Below, piece by piece: positions 37,412-45,227 of a DNA stretch of 64,000 nucleotides. Under the pieces are notes generated by a model. The model was not told the origin of the DNA. It did no database searches and saw only the letters and a list, made by a program, of their open reading frames with translations. Source of the DNA: Chlorobiota bacterium (GTDB lineage Bacteria > Bacteroidota > Ignavibacteria > Kapaibacteriales > UBA961); the NCBI GenBank assembly GCA_014191195.1, contig BJGZ01000012.1, positions 16,266-80,265 of the forward strand, written 5' to 3'. Position numbers and translations under genes: made by a program. Positions within the stretch are counted from its first letter, which is position 1, and each line of letters begins with the position of its first letter.

Positions 37412-38587
37412 TTATTCGGTGATATCTTCCCATGAATAGTATTTTATTCCATTTTTTATAAATGATGTATTCCCAAAATGCCCATTGTGAGAAGTGAGAT
37501 AATACATAGGTTTTTGTAATTGCAATCGTTCAATAATAGCAGCAGGTTGCAAATTTTGTAAGGTAAAGGATCCCAATGAATATTCTGTTCCTTGGGAATC
37601 ATAAACGCGATAAGAGACAGGGAATTCTTGTCCAATTGCATAAGCAAGTTGAACTTTAATACTGTTGGCATGTTCATGTTCAGCCAATGTCTTTAAAGCT
37701 ATATGCCTAGCCATATAAGCTGCGCTTTTATCAACTTTAGATGGATCTTTTCCAGAAAAGGCTCCTCCACCTATTTCGCAGTCTGCACCATATTGATCTA
37801 CTACAATCTTTCTTCCAGTCAAGCCACAATCAGAAACCGGCCCCCCAATATTCCATTCGCCTGCTGGGTTGATATAGTACTTTGTTTCTTTTGTAAATAA
37901 AGAGCGAATATGTTCGGGAATGATAGATTTTATATCATTAAGTATTTTATCATGAAAAAGTTCTTGTAATTGTTTTAAAGATAATGATTGGCTATGACAG
38001 CAAGAAAGTACAACTGAGTCAATATATGCAGCATTTCCATTGTTGTATTGTAAAGATATTTGACTTTTCATATCTGGTCTTAAGATGTCTTTTCCAGCAA
38101 AATCTGTGAAGATTAAGCCATATGCATATTGTACAATTTCCTTTGCTAAATAAATTGCTAATGGCATTTTTGTAGGTGTGTCATTTGTTGCAAATCCAAA
38201 CATTATTCCTTGATCTCCGGCACCTAATGAATGGTTTTTATCTACATTCCTATTGATTTCAGGGGATTGAGCAGAGATATTCAAATGAATTGAACATGAT
38301 TCAGAATGAAATCCAAATTCAGGATGTACATATCCTATCGATGAAATTGTATTTCTAATTGTTTTTTTTGTTAACTCAAAATCCGATTCAGCCAGAAAAT
38401 CAGCCTTAGAAGTAATTTCACCAGCTATATATACCGAATTACCCTTTACCATTGTTTCACATGCTACCCTTGCATCTGGATCATGCTGTAGATAGAGATC
38501 TAAGATACTATCTGAAATTTGATCAGCTACTTTATCAGGATGTCCTGGTGATACATATTCACTTGTCCATACATAAGAATGTGACAT
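37412..38587 (-). CDS. Second, divergent S-adenosylmethionine synthetase
   Basis: Seen: 391 residues clearly of the MetK family but far from the copy at 19003. The catalytic set is intact: PGHPDK (His), RPDMKSQ (Lys), GLTGRKIVVD (Arg-Lys) and [19 protein letters not shown] (Lys, Lys, Asp), as is GAGDQGIMFGFA. Differences are SEYVSPGHP instead of [12 protein letters not shown] instead of the usual ARH before GGGAFSG, and a diverged C-terminus (HNGHFGNTSF). The enzyme is probably active with altered regulation or partners. An unknown gene lies 11 bp upstream on the same strand and is likely co-transcribed. Horizontal acquisition or an old paralogue are both possible. Confidence 0.9.
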   Translation of the reverse strand: MSHSYVWTSEYVSPGHPDKVADQISDSILDLYLQHDPDARVACETMVKGNSVYIAGEITSKADFLAESDFELTKKTIRNTISSIGYVHPEFGFHSESCSIHLNISAQSPEINRNVDKNHSLGAGDQGIMFGFATNDTPTKMPLAIYLAKEIVQYAYGLIFTDFAGKDILRPDMKSQISLQYNNGNAAYIDSVVLSCCHSQSLSLKQLQELFHDKILNDIKSIIPEHIRSLFTKETKYYINPAGEWNIGGPVSDCGLTGRKIVVDQYGADCEIGGGAFSGKDPSKVDKSAAYMARHIALKTLAEHEHANSIKVQLAYAIGQEFPVSYRVYDSQGTEYSLGSFTLQNLQPAAIIERLQLQKPMYYLTSHNGHFGNTSFIKNGIKYYSWEDITE

Positions 38588-38598
38588 ACTTCTTTCCT

Positions 38599-39246
38599 TT
38601 ATGAAAATGCTATAGATTTATTTTTTAATGTGAGATATGCTTGAGATATACTTTTCCAATTAAAATATTGAGAATGAGTAAATGTTCTTTTGTGAATATC
38701 AAAAACTAGACATGAATCAAATGAATATCTATACAAGAATTGAATTGCTTCTCCAAATGGCGTATGAAGAACATTTCTTTCAGGAGGATGTTCTATATAT
38801 TCATTCAAATAGATAGATATATTATTGATAATTTCTGGATGTAAGGGACGTATTAAGTCTTTGGGGACATCAATTACTTTAAAAATATTGATGCCAAAAA
38901 GTGCAACAGGGAATATTGGACTTGGTATTGAATTCTTGTGAACTGTCCAAATATGAGGTGTAAACTCTGCTTTAGCTTTTAACTCAGCAGCAATTAATGA
39001 CTTCTTATATAATGAGATGTGCTCTTGTTTTGTATGTACTAATGCTTGCTCAAATTCTCTTCCTGCAAAGATTGAACATGATCTACATCGTGCAATAATA
39101 TCCTTATCGCTTAGATTTCCAGATAAGAATGCATCAAATCTTCGTAAGAATTTATTAGGGTTTTTTGAACCAAGTAAGGAAGGAATATCTCCGCGTCGAA
39201 GATTATGTTGTTTAAGGCAAAGTGAAATATACGAATGTATATACAT
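38599..39246 (-). CDS. Uncharacterised protein, operon partner of the second metK
   Basis: Not recognised. Seen: about 215 residues. An N-terminal helical region (about 1-75) has LKQHNLRRGDIPSLLG and NPNKFLRRFDAFLSG, which could form a helix-turn-helix. A central CRSC pair is followed by a mixed region with FTPHIWTVHKNS and PSPIFPVALFG, strongly patterned segments that suggest a conserved fold. No signal peptide or membrane helix. The start at 39246 has GAGG 7 bp upstream, better than the longer frame from 39258. The stop is 11 bp before the divergent metK on the same strand, the strongest clue to its role. Confidence 0.6.
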   Translation of the reverse strand: MYIHSYISLCLKQHNLRRGDIPSLLGSKNPNKFLRRFDAFLSGNLSDKDIIARCRSCSIFAGREFEQALVHTKQEHISLYKKSLIAAELKAKAEFTPHIWTVHKNSIPSPIFPVALFGINIFKVIDVPKDLIRPLHPEIINNISIYLNEYIEHPPERNVLHTPFGEAIQFLYRYSFDSCLVFDIHKRTFTHSQYFNWKSISQAYLTLKNKSIAFS

Positions 39247-39367
39247 GGCAAACCTCATTGATCGGGCATTACCACCGAATTAAATCGGTTGGTGAATCTT
39301 CATAGGGCCCGTCCCTCAGATTCTCTAAATGAATATGGTGCAATCTATAATTGCTGTACAAACATAC

Positions 39368-39397
39368 ATGTTTATTCGTTTTAAATAAACATTTTTT
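39368..39397 (+). other. AT-rich hairpin with T-run in divergent gap
   Basis: ATGTTTATT (39368-39376) and AATAAACAT (39384-39392) form a 9-bp perfect stem with a 7-nt loop and a T-run after it. It could be a weak terminator upstream of the gene at 39523. An imperfect GC-richer inverted repeat (about 39270-39294, ACCACCGA with TCGGTTGGT) lies nearer the minus-strand gene. Function unknown. Confidence 0.3.
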
Positions 39398-39522
39398 ACT
39401 GTAGGTATGTACGATGAGATTTGTCTTAATATGTAAGTATACATAGACTGTATATGTCAATAGAAATGTACACGTAATTTCTTTACTATGGGGTGCATCA
39501 TTTGCTATGAAGGACAGTATTA

Positions 39523-40062
39523 ATGCAAAAGGCAAAAGAGCGAGTATTTAGAAGATTAAATAATTCTTACTTTTTTTATCACCCTTTTGAACAGGGAAAA
39601 TATAGAGAATCCTATGTTCCTCTGTGTAATCTGAGGGAACCAGGTGTTTATTCTTATAAAAGAAATGACATACCAAAAAATATTCATAAGGCAATAAAAC
39701 AGTATCCAGAACTTAGAAAAATCATTGATGATGCATTTGCAGATGCTAGTATTTTGATGCCTATCAATCATGATATTGATACAAAAATAAATGACGATCC
39801 TTTATTGGATCAATCAGAAAAATTCTCAAAATTTTTCTCTTCAATAAAAAGATTACCAAGTCAATATTTTTTAGCAAAAAATAATCATGTTGAAGTTAGT
39901 CATTCCGGTTTTCTGTTGAATATTCTTTTGATTGACAAAAATAATTTAACACATAATCTCATTACTCTTAATGTAGCCGAGAATAATCACAAAGGATTAT
40001 TAACAAAACAGGTTATGTTCTTTGTAGAACATAATGATATGGATGAATTATTATCTCAATAA
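39523..40062 (+). CDS. Uncharacterised protein
   Basis: Not recognised. Seen: 179 residues, no signal peptide or membrane segment, basic and aromatic N-terminus (RRLNNSYFFYHPFEQGK), a mid-region rich in charged helices, and a C-terminal beta-type stretch (SHSGFLLNILLIDKNNLTHNLITLNV). A GGA-type ribosome-binding site lies 10 bp before the ATG. It is divergent from the metK partner gene and convergent with the TonB receptor, with a strong terminator at its end, so it is probably transcribed alone. No function is proposed. Confidence 0.6.
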   Translation: MQKAKERVFRRLNNSYFFYHPFEQGKYRESYVPLCNLREPGVYSYKRNDIPKNIHKAIKQYPELRKIIDDAFADASILMPINHDIDTKINDDPLLDQSEKFSKFFSSIKRLPSQYFLAKNNHVEVSHSGFLLNILLIDKNNLTHNLITLNVAENNHKGLLTKQVMFFVEHNDMDELLSQ

Positions 40063-40066
40063 ATGA

Positions 40067-40099
40067 AAAAAACCGATATGAATATCATATCGGTTTTTT
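40067..40099. terminator. Bidirectional terminator between the hypothetical gene and the TonB receptor
   Basis: A 15-bp perfect palindromic stem (40067-40081 and 40085-40099) around a 3-nt loop has A-runs and T-runs at its outer ends, so it works on both strands. It serves the convergent genes ending at 40062 and 40119. Confidence 0.92.
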
Positions 40100-40118
40100 C
40101 TTATACGGCTTGAAAGAA

Positions 40119-42836
40119 TTAGAATGTATATGCCAATCTGCCTTGAACCATACGTCCAATTGCAGCAGCTCCGATAAATTGCTGTACTTTATTATCTAAT
40201 AAGTTTGTTGCATTCAGATTTAAGCTTAAACCTTCAACACCAGGAATACTATATTGAGCCGTTAAATCTAACATATGATAAGCATTTACATCGCCAATAT
40301 AAACACCAGAATTCATACGGAAAGTATCTACCCAGCGCCATTGTACGCCGATATTAAGTCCTAAATCTGCATTGCGATGCATGATGCCAAGTGATGATTT
40401 GTATTTAGGTGCATTAAGTGCAATGGTATCTTTAGAAGTATTTCCTTCGCCTAAATCTTCACCATAAAATACATTCTTATTCACATAAGAAGCTGAACCT
40501 GAAATTGTAAATCTTGGTGATAATTCATATGTAAATGCAGCATCACTTCCCATATATGTTATTTGACCATAATTTCGATATGAAAGTAGAATATCGCCTT
40601 TATGTGGAGTTTCATTTGGTGATACTGTACCAATAGGAACACTTGCATAAGCACCACAAACTTGTGCAGCTGTAGCATCAGCTTGTGCTTCGGGCATACC
40701 ATTTTGCATAAGCGCACCTTTTAAAATAGGTTTTAAATAGGCAGTTACATCTGCTCCATTCATGAACACATTTGGGGTGACAACTTGTAAAGGAGAAACA
40801 AAATCGGTTACAGTTGACTGATACACATCTAAAGAAAATTTCAAGTTATCTGCTAATTTTCCTTGATAACCTAATTCGATTGTTTGAGTGCTAGATTGAC
40901 GTAATTTGTCAACCTTGTGATCATTGTCTTGAAAAGGAATAAATGTTCTATTTGTAGGATTTAAAGAAGCCAAACTACCTTTTATAGTTGTAGGTGCCGG
41001 AATCAAAGATGTAAGCAATGGCTTTAGTGCGGCAAGTGCAGGATTTGCTGTAATGATAGCAGTTACTGCTTGCCACATATTGGCAACATTTCCTGTGCTA
41101 AGCCATATATCTTTACTTGGCGCAAATTGAGAAACATAATTTAAAACACCATTTGAACGATTAAATGTATATCCATTTCTTCCTGCAGCAGCTCCATATA
41201 CACCAACAGCATAAGCAGGGTTTGCTGCACTAAAACCAAAAGCATCTTTAACACTTAATAAATCCAAGAATAAATCATTTGTACCTGGATTACTAAATGC
41301 TGTATTAAAGGTAGCTCTTACAGAGGAATTATCATCTAATTTATACATTAATGCTAATCGTGGAGACAAAACAAGTTCATCGATAACAGAATGTCTATCG
41401 GCACGAAGTGCAGCTAAAGCAGAGAATTTATCACCAAATTTTGCATCTGCCTGAAGATAGCCACCAATTTCTGTATAAGCATCATTTTCTTCATTCACAC
41501 CGTTAATTGTACCATCTGTTACTGGATTAGTAGAAAAGAAATCTGCTCCATAGGTTAAACGTATTTTATCATTTACTTTATAAGCATCTTGAAGTCGTGC
41601 ACCTAATAAAGTAGAACGATCAATAATTGGATTACCAGTTCTTAAGAAATAGGTATTGCCAGCATCACTCATATTATAGAATACTTGAGCAAATAGATCA
41701 TTTGAAGTTAATTGAGCATTGAGATAGGTATATCTCCAGTCTTTTCCATTTGCAGCACCAAGGCCTGTCATTTCGATTGTATTGACGGCTTGTGAAACGC
41801 CAGTATTCAATTGTAACATTGTATTCTCGCCAAGATTATAATATAATCCAGCATCAACATTAAATCGTTCATGGGTATTCTGACGATTTCCAATCTTTAA
41901 TGTATCTTCTGATACACCTGGTTTTAGGGCAGCAGCTCTGGCCTTCTGCTCTTCTGGGTCTACATATGCCCAATCATTTGCAGAAAAATATTGACCAGAA
42001 ATCTTATATCCAATATCATCATTTACTGTTCCAGCATGTCTTAATCCAACATTCATAAGATTTTGCATTCCACCAGCCAAAAAGACAGTTGTCCCTTTTG
42101 ATGCAAACGGAGAACGAGTAATAATATTCAAGACGCCTTGTGTTGCATTTGGACCATACAATGCAGATGCTGGGCCACGAACCAATTCTATTCTTTCGAT
42201 ATCTTCATTAGAAGATGGAACAAAATAACCTACATTAACTCTTAAGCTTGGTACTCCCGCAGGACGATAATCTGTTAATGTTAACAGTGAACCCGTAAAT
42301 ACATTATTAAATCCACGTACACTTACACTTTGTTGAGCAATACCTGTTTGAGAATAATCTACACCAGCCAAACCTCTTATGTGCTCTAGAGGTGTACTTT
42401 TAGGAGCTTCACGTATTGTTCTAGGTTCTATAACTGATACTGAAGCAGGTGCCTCGGATGCTTTTTGTTGCACACGTGATGCTGTTACAACTGTTACATC
42501 CATATCGATAGATGTTTCTGCTAACTGAACATCATTAGTTGCATTACCATTATTCATAGAAAGATTTTCTTTCACATTCTTTTGATAACCAACACAAGAA
42601 ACAGTAACAGTATAGCTTTTACTTGTTAAACCTTTTATTGAATAACGCCCTCGTGAATCAGAAAAACCACCAATAGGTTTTGTTGATTCAGAGTTACTTA
42701 CCTTTATTGAAGCTCCTGGAATGGCTTGTCCATTAGGACCAGTAATACGACCACTAAGAATGCCTTGAGCAAATGTTGCAATGCTAGATAAAACAATGCA
42801 TAATGAGATTGAAAAAACACGTATGAAAATCTTCAT
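40119..42836 (-). CDS. TonB-dependent receptor with carboxypeptidase-regulatory-like N-terminus
   Basis: Outer-membrane active transporter. Seen: 905 residues. A signal peptide (ending TFAQ) is followed by a CarboxypepD_reg domain (about 25-105, GRITGPNGQAIPGASIKV), a plug domain (about 115-235, with VERIELVRGPASALYG-type motif IERIELVRGPASALYGPNA, then LNIITRSP), and a 22-strand barrel ending in the aromatic LAYTF that directs insertion. No SusD partner lies next to it, so uptake of a metal complex, vitamin or peptide is more likely than SusCD glycan import. No cobalamin riboswitch was recognised in the upstream gap. Terminator downstream at 40067. Confidence 0.88.
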   Translation of the reverse strand: MKIFIRVFSISLCIVLSSIATFAQGILSGRITGPNGQAIPGASIKVSNSESTKPIGGFSDSRGRYSIKGLTSKSYTVTVSCVGYQKNVKENLSMNNGNATNDVQLAETSIDMDVTVVTASRVQQKASEAPASVSVIEPRTIREAPKSTPLEHIRGLAGVDYSQTGIAQQSVSVRGFNNVFTGSLLTLTDYRPAGVPSLRVNVGYFVPSSNEDIERIELVRGPASALYGPNATQGVLNIITRSPFASKGTTVFLAGGMQNLMNVGLRHAGTVNDDIGYKISGQYFSANDWAYVDPEEQKARAAALKPGVSEDTLKIGNRQNTHERFNVDAGLYYNLGENTMLQLNTGVSQAVNTIEMTGLGAANGKDWRYTYLNAQLTSNDLFAQVFYNMSDAGNTYFLRTGNPIIDRSTLLGARLQDAYKVNDKIRLTYGADFFSTNPVTDGTINGVNEENDAYTEIGGYLQADAKFGDKFSALAALRADRHSVIDELVLSPRLALMYKLDDNSSVRATFNTAFSNPGTNDLFLDLLSVKDAFGFSAANPAYAVGVYGAAAGRNGYTFNRSNGVLNYVSQFAPSKDIWLSTGNVANMWQAVTAIITANPALAALKPLLTSLIPAPTTIKGSLASLNPTNRTFIPFQDNDHKVDKLRQSSTQTIELGYQGKLADNLKFSLDVYQSTVTDFVSPLQVVTPNVFMNGADVTAYLKPILKGALMQNGMPEAQADATAAQVCGAYASVPIGTVSPNETPHKGDILLSYRNYGQITYMGSDAAFTYELSPRFTISGSASYVNKNVFYGEDLGEGNTSKDTIALNAPKYKSSLGIMHRNADLGLNIGVQWRWVDTFRMNSGVYIGDVNAYHMLDLTAQYSIPGVEGLSLNLNATNLLDNKVQQFIGAAAIGRMVQGRLAYTF

Positions 42837-43321
42837 ACTTATTCTCCAAATGTGAATGGAATATAAAATATGTTCAAAGGAACATGATAATTTTTAAGGA
42901 GTATATGTGCGAAAGCAAGCAAGATTACTCTTTACTATGTTGATATCTAGTTTTATAGTAGATTCACTTAGTAGAATTGCTCTTTTGATGCTTGGATGTA
43001 CACATAAGTATTATAAAGTAATATGCTGCGACTACAATAAATACTGCTACAATATAAGAAAAGGAATTAAGTAATAAAAAAAGTATATAAGTAATCGAAT
43101 TGTAATGAGTTAGAAGCAGTATGTACTCATCAATTTATTTGTCATAGATTTTTCTTTAGATATAAATTGAAACCACATCAAAAGATATGCTTAATGGATA
43201 GAAACAAAAAGGCCAAAAACAGTATTTTGTTTCATGATTTAAGTCCATGAAATACTTATATTATTGACATTATATACATATAATTTGATTTACATTTAAC
43301 AAAGATTTTTCCAGAAAGTAT
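42837..43321. other. 485-bp divergent intergenic region
   Basis: Lies between the TonB receptor (minus) and the glycosyltransferase (plus). It holds the possible 55-codon gene at 42907, an ATGTTC-AAAG-GAACAT inverted repeat (42870-42885) in the receptor leader, an imperfect inverted repeat near 43221-43255, and TTGACA/TATAATTTG words at 43264-43287 whose spacing (9 bp) is too short for a sigma70 promoter. Otherwise nothing recognisable. Confidence 0.5.
42907..43074 (+). CDS. Possible small membrane/exported protein (55 residues, GTG start)
   Basis: Too short to be sure. Seen: a GTG-started frame of 55 codons ending TAA at 43074. An AAGGAG Shine-Dalgarno sequence is placed 5 bp before the GTG. 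The product would have a basic N-terminus (RKQAR), a hydrophobic stretch of about 25 residues (LLFTMLISSFIV to ALLMLGC), and a tail rich in Cys, Tyr and Lys. Against it: the Bacteroidota rely little on Shine-Dalgarno sequences, AT-rich spacers give frames of this length by chance now and then, and an ATG 2 bp upstream opens only a 12-codon frame. Confidence 0.25.
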   Translation: MRKQARLLFTMLISSFIVDSLSRIALLMLGCTHKYYKVICCDYNKYCYNIRKGIK

Positions 43322-44368
43322 ATGATTCATTCTTTTAGACATATATCACCGCGTATCTTGGTGGTTGGAGGTAATGTAGGAACATGGAAAGCTCAAGATA
43401 GAGTATATGAAGCTGATCTGTTAAATGGTATTGAATCATGGGTTTTTGCAAGTAATGGTACTTATTGTAATGAATTAGATATTACTCCAAGAATGATTGC
43501 GGATTTCGATATTGTTATTATGAATTTAAATGCAATAGGCAGTTCAAAACGATTACAACAAGTTAGGGCACTTGCAGAGAATCGTCCCAAACATGTTATA
43601 TGGATGACATTATTAGAAGGAGATATGAGAACATATCTTAAACCTATGCCTCATTTGCGAGAACTTTTTGATGCCTCGTCTTTTGTGAATTGTATTAATA
43701 TTAATGCTGAACATTTTATACAATCGTTAACACAGTCGCCAGTTTTTACATTGGGAATTCCTTATCCAGTTGATGGCGTTAGAGCATGTGCAATAAGCCG
43801 TGAACATCGATCAAGATCAGTGCATATTTGTCCATTTTTAAAGACCAGATGGAATGAATATCAAGTTGCTACTCAATTGCATATACCGATAATTGGTTAT
43901 GAAAGAAGATTGACAAGGAAATTCAGAAATCTTTTGTCAAATATGAGAGATTGTGGCAGCTTTTTCAATGTTGATATCAATAGAACATATATTTCAAAGC
44001 TTTTGCATTCTGCAGATTTAACAGTTGAATATGCAAAACCTTTTAAAGAATATTATGCTCATGCTAGCTCATCTCTATTATGGTTAAATTTAGATGATAG
44101 ATATACTTGGGGTAGATATGTGTTAGATGCTGCTGCTTTAGGAGTTCCAATTATTAGCACTATTAGTACTGGACATGCTCCAAAACTGTTTCCTGAACTT
44201 ACCGTTCAGAATCCATTTGATATCGATACAGCAGTGCAAATGGCACATCGAATAATGGAAGATGATAGATTTGCTAAAAATGCATGTGATTATGCTTTCG
44301 AGCACATTCAAGAATTTAAGCCTGATATGATGATGAAAAAATTATATACAATTATTGATACTTTATGA
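43322..44368 (+). CDS. Glycosyltransferase-like protein (GT-B fold, GT4-like)
   Basis: Seen: 348 residues, soluble, no signal peptide. The N-terminal Rossmann-like half starts RILVVGGNVGTWKAQDRV. The C-terminal half has the pattern of a retaining GT-B donor site (WGRYVLDAAALGVPIISTISTGHAPKLFP, where an acidic residue and the GVP-loop usually bind the nucleotide sugar). The classical E-x7-E motif is not clear, so this is a diverged member. The stop codon overlaps the start of the next glycosyltransferase gene by 4 bp (ATGA), so both probably act on the same glycan. Sugar and acceptor are unknown. Confidence 0.62.
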   Translation: MIHSFRHISPRILVVGGNVGTWKAQDRVYEADLLNGIESWVFASNGTYCNELDITPRMIADFDIVIMNLNAIGSSKRLQQVRALAENRPKHVIWMTLLEGDMRTYLKPMPHLRELFDASSFVNCININAEHFIQSLTQSPVFTLGIPYPVDGVRACAISREHRSRSVHICPFLKTRWNEYQVATQLHIPIIGYERRLTRKFRNLLSNMRDCGSFFNVDINRTYISKLLHSADLTVEYAKPFKEYYAHASSSLLWLNLDDRYTWGRYVLDAAALGVPIISTISTGHAPKLFPELTVQNPFDIDTAVQMAHRIMEDDRFAKNACDYAFEHIQEFKPDMMMKKLYTIIDTL

Positions 44369-45183
44369 GCACACCAACTATTCATATTGTATTTAGGGCA
44401 TGCGATATTGTACAGTCAGTGAATAAAAATCCACGACCTTTTATGCTTGATAAAACTACTTTAGTGCAGATTAGTTTTCAGAGTTTACTAGACTCTTTAC
44501 ATGGGATTCCGCATACAATTCAAGTGATTGGAGATAAATTAAGCCCAACTTTATGTGATTTTTTTACAAAAAGAAATATAGATATTATTCATGGTGATTT
44601 TGGTAATGATGAATCTATCCGTAGAAGTTTTTTTGCCGGCGCTCATGTTTCTGATGATGATTGGGTTTATTTCTGCGAAGATGATTATGTGCATAAGCCA
44701 GACTCTATGCATTGTATGTATCATTTTATTCAAAATCCAGAACAATGGATGGAATATTCTCGTAGAATATATACATGGAGTTCATTTATTGATCCAAGGA
44801 AACCAGATTTAATCATTCATCCAACTGATTATCCAGATCGATATAAAGGAAAATATCGTCGATTTTCTCTAATTTTCCATAGTGAAGATTGTCATTGGCG
44901 ACAAATTACAGATACAACATTCACGTTTTTAATGAAAGGTTCTACTTTAAGAAAACGATTTGCTTTTTTGATGCAATGTGCCAAAGGTGCAAATGATAGA
45001 AAATTGAGTAAAGGGCTTTATGGGCGGCTAACATTTTTTGGTAAAGCTATGGGCTTATCGCCAATGCCAGGATTAGCTACACATATGCATCGTGATACTA
45101 TGTCCCCATTATATGATTGGGAAACTTTAGTGTTTTCAATTAAAGATCGTTTAGAGCAAGAAGGACTTATTTCTAAAGTCTAA
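44365..45183 (+). CDS. Glycosyltransferase-like protein (GT-A, family 2-like)
   Basis: Seen: 272 residues. The N-terminus HIVFRACDIVQSVN is followed by a Rossmann-like domain. The acidic triad E105-D106-D107 in YFCEDDYV has the position and context of the metal-binding DxD of GT-A enzymes. The C-terminal half has no recognised domain. It overlaps the upstream glycosyltransferase by 4 bp, indicating translational coupling. A beta-helix exported protein follows 44 bp later. The pair may build a surface glycan, but nothing in the sequence names it. Confidence 0.62.
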   Translation: MSTPTIHIVFRACDIVQSVNKNPRPFMLDKTTLVQISFQSLLDSLHGIPHTIQVIGDKLSPTLCDFFTKRNIDIIHGDFGNDESIRRSFFAGAHVSDDDWVYFCEDDYVHKPDSMHCMYHFIQNPEQWMEYSRRIYTWSSFIDPRKPDLIIHPTDYPDRYKGKYRRFSLIFHSEDCHWRQITDTTFTFLMKGSTLRKRFAFLMQCAKGANDRKLSKGLYGRLTFFGKAMGLSPMPGLATHMHRDTMSPLYDWETLVFSIKDRLEQEGLISKV

Positions 45184-45227
45184 TGTTTGTGTATAGATAA
45201 TAGTTTAACTCTGATTTCAGAAAATGT

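Noticed and set aside
39269..39535. 88-codon minus-strand frame across the gap before the gene at 39523
   Set aside because: It overlaps the start of a better-supported gene and two inverted repeats, has no ribosome-binding site and has an unusual Cys/His/Tyr-rich composition typical of chance frames.
42837..42960. Cobalamin riboswitch before the TonB receptor
   Set aside because: The B12-box core (GCCACTG) is absent on the receptor strand.
43264..43284. TTGACA and TATAAT before the glycosyltransferase gene as a sigma70 promoter
   Set aside because: The 9-bp spacing is too short for sigma70.
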